From positions 620,001 through 684,000 of the forward strand of contig NOWV01000005.1 of assembly GCA_003344405.1 (NCBI GenBank): a stretch of 64,000 bases of DNA. Reading direction: 5' to 3'. How positions within the stretch are numbered: the stretch's first letter is position 1; every line of letters begins with the position of its first letter. Positions 1 through 10,539 of this stretch are shown in pieces. The position numbers were made by a program, and so were the translations under genes. The notes under the pieces are model-generated. The model was not told the DNA's origin. It worked only from the letters and a program-made list of their open reading frames with translations, and searched no databases. This DNA is from Trichoplax sp. H2 (lineage: Eukaryota > Placozoa > Uniplacotomia > Trichoplacea).

Positions 1-3000
1 CTTCTTTATAGATAATTTCTCTGGTTGCCTGCGATATAACATATTGGTGTTATTATAAGGTACTAAAAATGCCTTCCTTCTAAGACATGTAGTCAATTAA
101 ATAAATGTATGAAAATTCTATATGCATCTTATACATTTCTGAGGCTTGCAAATAAATATTACCGGTACTGAACATGTAATTGCTACTGTGAAATAAGCTT
201 TTTAAAATTGATTCCTTTTTGAGGATTATGATAATTAATCGTAATATAAAGTAATAGTATAAAAAATATGAATTGGCTTTCAAATATCCACGTAAGTTAT
301 GCTGTTAATAAATTCAATCTGTCAGTCTGTTAAGTTTAGGAAAGTAGATCATCTACATATACCGGTACTAAACTTAAATGGAAATTTCAAAGCATACGAA
401 TATTAATGACTACTTAGAGAGATTTAACCTTCCAGCTACTTCTGTCAACTTTTCCTTTTAAGAGAGCAACAATCAGAGCCAATGAACTACTCTGGATATC
501 ATCATCAGTCCTATAAAACGAAAAGAAAACTCATCTTACGTAATTGGGAAGTAATCTACAGAATATCTCAATAATCCATGATATCAACCTTTTACTTTTT
601 AGTATGAATATTAATAATTTCCGTTCCATCTCTTACGTATATAAAATTAATTTTAAGCATTTCAATTGGCAATCATTCTTACCACTCTAAGCAACGATTT
701 AATAACCCATATGATACTTTTTCGCTAATTTCTTTGTATAAATCAGGGCTATATCGATTTCCAAAAAGCAATTAATGCAATTCATAGACATGGATAAGTA
801 TATAAAGCATAATATTAATGCTTACTATTTCGATACACCATCATGAAAAAATTCCAATGATTGCACCACGCTTTTTACAGCTGTTGGTGAATTTTTAGCA
901 GCTTGCTCAATATAGGTTACACACTACAAATATAATTATATTTAAGCTAGACATCAAAACAGAATCATCCATGATCATAAAAACGAGTTTATCGAGCAAA
1001 ATATATCATTACTTTATCAATGATTTTATGGATTGCTTTATCATTCCAATTAATTTTTCCAAGTTGCCATAAACCTCGAACACACTGGAGGAAAGAAGCA
1101 AAGCAATCTTGCTGACTATTGTACAATAATAAGAATTAGAATCTTTTGTTAAGTCTTAATTGTAAGGAAAATATTTACTTAGTTACTGTTGAATTGCTGT
1201 ACTATAGGGTCAAAATTTATCATGGCTAAGAGTGTAGCTAACACTGGAAATTAATAGACTCAGCGGTAATCATATTTTGATCTTAGTTTAAGGACAGCAA
1301 ATATCATTTATTAATTAATATTGTAATATACGCGTAGATGATATTCACCTAGGTAGATAGTGATTTAGTATGGTACTTGAAAATATAGTTAAGCTATTGA
1401 ATTACTTTTATAGTCAATTTTCAACTTCAATTATATTTAGATGATTAATAACTTACATTGATTCTTCCAATCTTTGCAGAAATATTGTTAGACCTCCACG
1501 TTTTGTAAATTCATCAGCAAATTTAGATCGCTTTAAAATGATATGAGTATATAATCTATTAATCATTTAATATTATACTTGACAAATAATGAACGTGTAA
1601 TATCTAAATAGGTTGTCAAACTTGATTTGAAAAGATTTATGTTGATAATTTCTTCAATTTATAAAGTTACTGTCACCATAAACTGTAGTATCCAAAAATG
1701 CCATTTTACTTACGCCAGCGTAAATTGCCAATCGATTAATATTTGCTACAGTTCCAGACAAGTCTACTAATCCGTTAAAGATCTCTTCAGCAATTACATC
1801 CTGTAATAATGGATTATATCCAAATCGGTTTATTTAAGATGTTATCAGACATTGGGTTATTCCTGATTGGATTTGATGTTGTAGTAGTAAACTAGTAATC
1901 AGTTTCTATTGATGAATTAACATACCGATGATTTGTGTAAATGAAGTTTATCACCATGTTCTAAATCTTTTGAGCCCTGATAAGTTGAAAAAAGACTCTA
2001 AGCTATTCATATTATCACGCAATTACTTTAAATATAAGTTTGAGTAGGTTTTGTTACGAAATCAAACTAACCTCATTAGTTAACAACCTTCCATCACTGG
2101 CATAGTGGATAGCATAGCGTGATTCACCGACTAAATTATACCTTGATCATTAAATGGAGACATGATTAGTTTTTCATGCCGAATGGGTGTATATTTTACC
2201 TTTACTTTTTGAAGTTTGTTAAGAGAATGTTTATATGTCGTAAGGTAAAACAGAGTTAATCGACAATTTTTTTTATTTTTAGTTCTAAAAGAAATGGTAA
2301 GTATTTATATATTTAATATTGAAATGGTTAACCAATTTGAATTGATGTCATTTATACATGAAATGCAAAGATTTTGTGATGGCAAGATTATGCAAAGTTT
2401 TACTTGACACTTGTATGAAAGAGATCGTAAATATTTACACATTCGATGTTAAGACAGCCAGTCTATTTAGATTGATCTGATTTGGGCGTGCAATACAATT
2501 ATCCTGAGATATAAGGATTATAAGTATAAAGCTTTATACTATACTTGTATGGAAGAAATCGTCAGTATTTGTACATTCAAGATTTAGTTAGTTAACCCAT
2601 TTCGTTTAAACTAATTTATAGGTGAAATATGATTATTCCGTGATGGTGAGATTATTTGAAGCTGTATGTAATACCAGTAAAGAAAAATTGTTAATATTTG
2701 TTCATCCAATCTTAGAACAGTTAACTAGTTTTGTTTAATCTAATTTTATACCTGTAATGCGATTATCTCGTGACGTCCAGATTTTTAAAAGTTTATGTAA
2801 AGCCAGAGTAAAAGAAATGCTAATTATTTATTTATATACTTAATATTGAGACAAGTAGCTAATTTAGTTTAACCTAATTTGTATAAGAAAGGGTTATAAA
2901 TTGGAGAACTACAAGGGCGGAAATTGATGGTTGCCAATGCTATGAGAAAATCATACATCATCTTTGAAACTGGAATACTGCAATATACAAAATCAATTTC

Positions 3001-4700
3001 CTGTAGCATAGCAGTAAAAGCGATAGTAGTAAGAGTTAAAGGCCAATACACATATGTTAGCAGGAATCGATTTCTCTGAAAAAGTATTAACAAGAATGAT
3101 GCTCCCTTTCATGAATATGGGAGTATACTTGTATGACAATATTTTGAACTAGTCAGGAAAGTGGAAAATTTACAGCTGATCTAGCTAAAGGCCAACACTG
3201 ATATGGTAGCAGAAACTATCTCCCTAGAAAAAGTATTTTCATGAATGATATTGCCCCTTATGAATATGGCAGTATGCGATAATATTTTAAACTTGTCAGG
3301 TAAAAGTAAAACTAACAGTTAATCTAGTCAAGCTCAAGATAAATCGAGTGGGATAAAATAGCAGATAACCATCTATCTCTTGGAAAGAGCATTGTCATAG
3401 ATGATATTGCCTTTCATGAACATAGCAGCATACGAGAATATTTGAACTTGTCAGGAAAGTGAAAAGCCAACAATTAATTCAGTCAAACTCAAGATAATTT
3501 TAGTAGAATGAAGATTCAGTGGAATTATTTCCGTTTTTAATGGACTTACCTTTCACAATAAATCTTGATATTTTGTTCAACTGTCTTATCCTATAGTGAT
3601 ATTGAAGATTACTTTTAATTTATTTTAATACCGCGGGAATACTAAAAATATAACATAACGCGTATAGACAGATAGGATATATCTGCTCAAATGTTCTTCC
3701 TACAATAGTCTTCAATTTATCGTGTATGAGATTTGGGAAACTTATTAACAGTAGAGATAAATGGAGCTGCTCAAGTGTTTTATCCTAAGATGTTTCAATA
3801 TTATTACATAATTTTTAATTTACTTTTAAGTACAATCTCTGAGTTATACTAATGATCTCTAATAAAAAAAAGTAATTGAGGAAAATGATGGCGTATCTGC
3901 TTAGCGCATAACCTTTGGTAATTTTCTAACGCTAAAGAATATTTCTCACTTGCAGTGATTATGCATTGATATAGTCTTAAGATCAGTATATACTTATCAA
4001 GATATATAAGCGTATTAAAAAAGCAAAGAGGAATGGGATACATCCTTGTCACGGCTGTATCTGTAATTATTCTCAAATGTTGTAGGATTACTTTCTACAG
4101 GACTTACACTCGATTTAAACGATAAAAATAGAGTAAAGCACGTATGAAATATTGAAGTGGTTAAGACAAACATGATCTATCTTCTCAACTGTAATATCCT
4201 AGAGTGATTTTCAAACATATTACAATAATCTTCACTTATCACTTCTTAAGGTTATAGAAGTGGACATCAAAACTGCAGAGGGAGACGAGACAAATGAGAT
4301 CAAAGATGTGACGGAAATAAGTCACGGAAGTACTTTGCGGTTGGGGTCAAAATAACTAAAAGCAAGTTTCTATTGATGGTGGGAAACTGATATAATGTAG
4401 TAAAACGACGGGAATGTTTAATTAATGGAATGAAAAAGGGCTAAAATAGAATCAGATCATAAAGGAAGATATAAAGTAGTGCTTTATTGAAGGGATATAA
4501 ATGGATTAAGCGGAAACATCTTGTCGTAAACGGCTGCAACAAACGATGGAGTGATTGAAGAAAATAGAGGTAAAATAGAGTGATTAATTTACCTTGAAAT
4601 ACTTTATCAATTCCATTTCTGGTTTCTCATTTTCATATATCTGAATCCAGACAACGTCTTGAGTCGAACTTTGAATTGGTGTACCACTTGGCGTAGTCAT
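1..4700 (-). CDS. ELMO: ELMO family engulfment/Rac-activation scaffold, 5' part (partial)
   Basis: ELMO proteins bind DOCK exchange factors and help activate Rac in cell migration and engulfment of dead cells. Coding exons, in gene order: 4593-4700 (starts ATG, MTTPSGTP), 3550-3590, 2072-2141, 1926-1976, 1714-1800, 1457-1530, 429-510, and 1-28, which runs off the window. All use AG acceptors and GT donors and join in frame. Aligned from memory with human ELMO1, YAIHYASDGR matches the FALQHADSS stretch, FADEFTKRGGLTIFLQRLEES matches the FAQEFINLDGISLL stretch, and SSSLALIVALLKGKVDRSSW matches the LSFTLTAFVELMDHGIVSW stretch. These cover the N-terminal Ras-binding-like and armadillo-type regions. 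The ELMO domain, PH domain and DOCK-binding helix would lie beyond base 1. The 41-bp exon 2 and the acceptor of exon 3 are the least certain parts, but only this combination keeps the frame open. Confidence 0.8.
2285..2890. repeat. Tandem array, about 130-bp unit, in ELMO intron 2
   Basis: About 4.6 diverged copies of one unit lie head-to-tail. The marker GAAATCGTTAATATTT, or a close variant, recurs near 2291, 2421, 2555, 2684 and 2814, so spacing is 129-134 bp. Each unit also carries a TTTAGTTTAATCTGATTTATA-like stretch and a CGTGATGGCGAGATTATTTG-like stretch. Copies differ at many bases, so the array is old. It lies inside an intron of the ELMO gene and has no coding potential I can see. 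Confidence 0.75.
3040..3515. repeat. Second tandem array, about 150-bp unit, in ELMO intron 2
   Basis: Three diverged copies of a unit unrelated to the neighbouring 130-bp one. Markers are GCAG followed by a TATCTCTGGAAAAAGTATT-like stretch (near 3060, 3209 and 3361), CTTTCATGAATATGGCAGTAT, and GAACTTGTCAGGAAAGTG. Spacing is about 149-152 bp. It lies next to the 2285-2890 array within the same intron. Confidence 0.7.
3560..4250. repeat. Degenerate repeat family around ELMO exon 2 and in intron 1
   Basis: A motif like TCAACTGTCTTATCCTATAGTGATATTCAA recurs in diverged form near 3578, 3688, 3772, 4065 and 4195, often followed by an AT-rich ACTTTTAATTTA stretch. Spacing is irregular (about 90-290 bp). 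The first occurrence overlaps the splice acceptor side of ELMO exon 2 (3550-3590), so the family may include copies of that exon edge. Similarity is weak and judged by eye. Confidence 0.4.
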
Positions 4701-5809
4701 CGTTACTAAAATAAATTACTAGACAAACGAGAAGGAAAGTAAAGGCCATGAAAATTCCGATATAATATAAAATACATCATAATCGTATATAGAGAGATAG
4801 TATGCAGTCTAATTTAAGGGGTGGTCCCATTATAAGCTTAGTCTATCAACATTGGCTTAGCCATGTCTAAAATATCGGTGGACTAGATCTACTCTAGTAT
4901 AGATAGAAATAATCTGTTGGTTAGTGAATCTATTTACAATTGTCTTTTACACTATACGTATTATGGATTAATTCAATATCGCCTTGAACGATCTACCATA
5001 TCGATTGTTAGCTTATTGAACCATCGAGCTGTCGAAATCTCTTTCCAAGATTAATACAGCTAATTAATGGCGTTGATCACCCGATTAAAGATAGCGATCA
5101 CAATGTAGTCTATTTTTCACCATCTTGTATTGAATTCAGTGTATCAATAAAAGAAATTTTTGGATAAGATAGGATAATCTTTACGACAAAGATTGTTTCA
5201 TTTATCCAAGAAATTGATTATTCAACTACTGTAAGAGAAACGAGGCTTGACTAGGTGGTCAAGGAGAATATATATATACAGAAAAAGGTCTCTATTTTAG
5301 CTAGAACTTACCGCAAATTCTCAAAGTAGACTGATATTTTAAAGTAGGGCTTTGCCAATTTAACAATTAGGAAATAAAATTGCGCTAGATAGCTGATTTA
5401 AAGGATTACAAACAGTCAAGAGGAATTTCCAATATGGACGTAGAAGACTCATGAACTGGGTAATTAAGCAACATGCACACTAGAAGCCAATGCAGTATGA
5501 GAAAATTGAGTACTTTTATATTATAAGTATGGCCATCTATTGTACTTTACCCTAGGTTGAATAGTTTAACTAAAAGTAATTAAAAGAATCTAAATATAGT
5601 CTGGATATGAATATATGAATATTAATGAAGTACTCGAAAGGGATAGGACTAGGCATACACTCTTCTATACTTGCCAAAAGCCTTTAGCCTACTATACAGA
5701 TCGGTCTTATATTTACAAATATTGCAGTAGAACAAATAACTTGTCTCTACCTCTATGGTGTTATTCGATCAAAATGCATTCTAGTTATTTCGCTCAGCGA
5801 TATTGACGG

Positions 5810-6750
5810 CAGTCCTTGCAAAGATATTAGTAATTCATTATGGCATTAATATTAAGGATTGATAAATAAATTATGTTAAATCTGCTGGTACTTGTATAAT
5901 CTTTGGTGTCAGATAATCCTAGTGGTGGCGTAGCCTAGTTATTGAAACCTACGATGGCCTTGAAAAGCTACTAGGAATCCATTATTGAATTAATATACAG
6001 AAGATTCGTGTTAAGGATTGTCTATACTATGAGCGTTTTTGATAGTCGTTGGTCTTAGCTAGTTCAAGTAGTCTAGTTAATTAATTAATTAAATGTACAG
6101 TACTGTAGCCTTGAAAAGTAATTCAGTATTACACTAATGAAAATAGCAAAATTATGTTGGATTTGCAGGTATAACCTTTGGTGTCTAATAATTCGTGTAG
6201 TAGTACAGCCTAGCTATTGAAATCTACAATGGCCTTGAAAAATGGCTAATACTCCATTACTGCATTGATATACAGAAGATATTATTAAATCCACGATGGC
6301 GCTTGCAAAGTTGCGGTACTATTAATCAATGGAGGAAGACATTATGTACTATCTAGCCTATTCTTTCTTGGATCTTCTGGTATACGTAATCATCTTTATT
6401 AGTCTCAATTAATTCACACAGTATAGCAATTTTAAATCGACCCTTGAAAAATTGCCAGCAATTCAATATTCCATTGATATACAGTAGGTAATCACGTTTG
6501 TCTAACAAATAGAGTAATGCTTAATTTGCATAGCCTTTGATCGGCAAATTCGTCTAGTCTAGCTATTTAAAAGCCTACGATCGGCCTTGAAGTATTACTA
6601 GCAATCCTTTATTACGTTGATGAACAGATTATCTAACAAACAGGGTTTGATCTGCAAGTATAACACTGAAATCCTGCTGACCTCTTCAAATCCATAACGT
6701 CTGTAAAAAGTTACCAGCTATCAACCGTTGCATTAATAAAGTAACTGAGG
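5810..6750. repeat. Degenerate tandem array, about 120-150-bp spacing
   Basis: A unit containing GGCCTTGAAAA, then CTACTAGCAATCCATTATTG, then CATTGATATACAGAAGAT recurs. The GGCCTTGAAAA part, in variants, is near 5956, 6108, 6231, 6441 and 6573, with weaker copies near 5815 and 6300. Copies are strongly diverged and differ in length. No open reading frame spans the units. Confidence 0.6.
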
Positions 6751-8499
6751 ATTGTCTGCAATGACGAGCAATTGAGTGTGTAATCGATCATTTTGCCCGA
6801 GCTCCAGCAAGATTGCATCGCCATTGATAGACGGGCTTTTTAAGGCTTTTAAATGAGAATTAGAGTTGGATTCTATGCACCGATAAATCTATTACTGCTG
6901 TGCAAGACTACCGAGTAATACTATTCTTATTCTATTTTATTGGCGTGTGTAGGCTATAAAAAATGAATTTTTCTAATCTCATCTGCAGAGATGGATTGAA
7001 CTCGGTATGCAGGCTATTTTTTTTTTTTTTTGCATGGATAAATAAATCTAATACTGCAGTACACTGCAGACTTTTGAATAATTTATTGCTATTCTTATTC
7101 TATTTTATCAGTGTGTGTATGTGTGCATCGCACCGCACCGTCTTGCACTTTGATATCAAGGAGTTATTGAATATTTCATTTTACAAAATTGTGGGAATGG
7201 ATTTAAAATACTATCAGAAATGGCAAGAGTAGTTGTTCATATTCAATTTTGAAAATCCCTCGATGTTAAGCTTAGTACCTACGGTACTTTAGCATCCTAA
7301 TCCTTAAATAAACGCGGTAGTAACTGGGTATTCAAAAGAGAATGAAAGGGATTGCTAATACTGCATTGAAAGCCATTTTCTCTGCCTGTAAATACAGAAA
7401 CATTGGATATTCCATTTTCCACAAGTAGCCATCTCCCCATAGCGCTATCAAAGTACGGATAAAGTCGTCAGATAGGCACACTTTGAGACCTGTCGTTGAT
7501 CATTATTTAATGAGTTTCCTCTATTCATTTTTTTTCATTCTTTTCCTTGCTCTGGACCTTATTTCACGACAGTATGTTTGAGTAGTGTTACTGCTATTGA
7601 GACCAGTCAGCATGGTAAGCATATTACTGTAGTTGTGGAGCTTTAGCTTAATCTGCTCAACATGCAAAACACTATAACTACTCCGATTTCAATCATCTGA
7701 GGAAGTAATCCCTCGACGAGTTGGCTTTGCTTGCTTTTGATCAAGTCTAATCAGTGAATAATAGGAAAAGAAATTCATCGTAAACAGTGCCGATGGCTAA
7801 CCACAGCTGCAATGATGAGGTAGTTACTCCATCTTTAATTCATGCTCGGGACTATGGCGATTTGTAGCGACACTAGTTAAAGATATAAACCACGATCATG
7901 GATTCTTTATGACTGCTAAACTAGCTATTTATGTTTTTATATCGAACCCATTCCATATGGCTAATATTAAACTATTGAGTATAAGGACAACGCGCATGTT
8001 GTGTAGAGTTGGTTAGAATCGTCAAGTTTTCTGAGTATCGGTGGAAAATGGAAAAAATTAGAAACTAATTGCGTAATGAAAAAATCGCTGCTTTGACGAT
8101 AATGACTATGCACTTAAGTCCTCGACGTGGTTAATTATCAATAATATTTAATGAATTAATCGATGAGCGTCATAAGCCAGCTACTATTCCTCCTACTAGT
8201 TCAACATTGCCGTCTTTTCAACTATTTTGTTTATTATTGTTGAGTGTTGTTATAATAAACGATGATTAATAAATTATTTACAGTTTAACGCAATTTTAAC
8301 TTGCGTTGATTATTCCATTTGATCGTCGAATGAACTAAACTTGAGATCGTTTCCTAGGAATAAAAAATTGATGAGAAACAAGTCTCAGGTATTGAATATT
8401 CTCGAGCAGTTAATCAGGTAATCATAAATTGATTTATTAATTAATAGAACTGGTCATTCAATATTGATGAAAACTGTGAAGTATTTATTTAAGCTTTCG

Positions 8500-9240
8500 A
8501 CCCAACTTATGACCGTAAAAGTATTGCCTTCTACTACACCTGACATGTCTGCCTGGGTTCTTTACTATTGTGTACTTGTAGTTGCAAAAGTATTTCCTTG
8601 TACTACACTTGAGCTGAAATTTAAAAATTGTTACAGTAATATACAGTTCAATTAGAAGATACAGGACAGCAATGTAATCATTGATGGCATTCCTCGCTAG
8701 TCTGCAGTATTTACTTGCTGTAGCTGCAAAAGTATTTCCGTGTACTGCACTCCAATTCAAATTTTTGAGGTTTTTATTCTAGAATTCATTTGCAGGATGA
8801 GGGGAGCAGCCATTGATGATATTCCTCGCTAATCTATTTACTATACTAGTAAGCTGCAAAAGCGTTTCCTTCCACTGCACTTGAATCCAATTTTTTGGAG
8901 ATTTTATTCTGGAATTCATTTGCAAGGCAAGCAATATAGTCCTGGATGATATAAGACCGAGGCAAGCTATGCAGTCATGGATAAAATTTCTGGCTAATCT
9001 ATTTACTGTACTAGTTAGTAGCTGCAAAAGCATTTCCTTGTACTACTACCTTAGAATCAAAATCGCTGAGCTTTCATTCCAGACTTCAATAATTATATAA
9101 TTCATTACAAGACTGAGATGAGCAACGCATTCATGGATGACATTCTTCGCTAACCTATTTGCTGTACTGTAGCTTTAAAAGCATTCCCTTCTATGACGCT
9201 TGATTAAAAATCTTTGAAATGTTTACTTGTAATTTGGATT
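8500..9240. repeat. Tandem array, about 130-170-bp unit
   Basis: About six diverged copies. The marker GCTGCAAAAGTATTTCCTTG followed by TACTACACTTGAATC occurs, with changes, near 8515, 8584, 8726, 8856, 9024 and 9173. Other shared parts are TCATTTGCAAGACTGAG and GGATGATATTCCTCGCTAATC. Two small open frames on the minus strand here are simply the repeat translated, since their proteins repeat the same words. Confidence 0.75.
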
Positions 9241-10539
9241 GCAGTCATGGAGGATATTTCTTTTCTTCTATTACAGTTGAATGAAAATCTTCCAGTTGTA
9301 CTGTATTACTGCACAAAATTCAACCAGGCGATATACGTTAGTACACCAATGGAATAATTGATGACAACATGCTTCGCTTGCTTATCAACATTAATTTTAC
9401 TCCCACTACTTATTTGTAGCCATTCAAGTTAACAGAGTTTAGGACATTATCTATGAACCATAAAGAATTTGTCTGGCCCGTTTTCCAATAGCAATCTATT
9501 AAGATCCTTTAAAAACATTCCAATACAGTTCATCAACTTTCATCACAAGATAGAATAACAATAATAATTAATCATCATGATTGACTAGCAGCAATCAGTC
9601 CAGATTGAACTCCATTGGCTAGTCAATTAGACCAAATTAATGCAATCAGCCTGTCCTGATAGACAGTATTCTATGTCAAAAAGACAAAAATATACATTGT
9701 TAAAGATATCAATAATGGTATGATAAGTGAAGAGTTTGCCTATCTATTATTTTGACCAAATCAATAGCATGGCTAGTGCCAAGAAGAAAGACAGAAAAAT
9801 AATATCAATAAAACTGATACAATAGCTTATTCATTGTTCAACGACGATTATGCTGATTTCTTCAATAGTATCCATGTTCAATTAGCCGACGATATCAATC
9901 CAATTTGCATACACTAGCTATCCTTTCAATCGCTTTCCGCCCTGTCCATTTGATGTGTTGTAAAATGCAATCTATCTAACGTTAGATAAGATATTGCAAA
10001 CGATGATCAAATAATTTTACCAATCTCCTTCATCATCAACAATGTTTTGATTGTTATATTATTGTTTCGATCAGGAGCCGATCAAGTTGGATAGAGAACT
10101 TGCTATTGGCCTAGAGTAAATTACATCCAAAATCCCCGCTGGACTGGATGGAATGAGTCAAATGTAAGTCCATTGTCCAATGGTAAAAGTTATCTTAACA
10201 TTTCTCGTCCAGATCAGTTTGAAAAGTCGACAAGAGAAGTAAAAACAATCTAGCAAAAGGAGAAGAATATAGAAAAAGAGGTAGAGAGAGTAAGTAAAAG
10301 TCAAATTACCTCGACCATTTCTCATTATTTCTCGTATACGATATGAATGAATTCATCATCGTTGACTTGGAAATAAATAAATGGGATTCTTTATCTATTC
10401 TTGACTAGAGATAATCGTATTAAAAAGTTTTCTGGCCTGGATGATTTCTTCCTTGGCTGATAGTGCATGATTTATGGTCCATCTTCTTCTTGACTTTTCT
10501 ACTCCTATACGACCGATTAACCCTTGAATCATTTCCAAC

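Larger units (their letters stand above)
4701..10539. other. Intergenic region between divergent ELMO and PLC-gamma genes
   Basis: No convincing exon on either strand. ELMO reads leftward from 4700 and PLC-gamma reads rightward from 10540, so both promoters should lie here. It contains two degenerate tandem arrays (listed separately), a run of about 15 T near 7017-7031 and a short TTAA repeat near 6077-6096. The purine-rich 10200-10300 and the stretch up to 10539 may be PLC-gamma 5' UTR or promoter. Short open frames in the region have no family resemblance. Confidence 0.6.

Noticed and set aside
6963-7232. 89-codon plus-strand open frame containing a poly-Phe run
   Set aside because: The Phe run is a poly-T tract; no homology or splice structure.
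8485-9033. Minus-strand open frames at 8485-8760 and 8779-9033
   Set aside because: They are translations of a tandem DNA repeat, with recurring peptide words and no domain.
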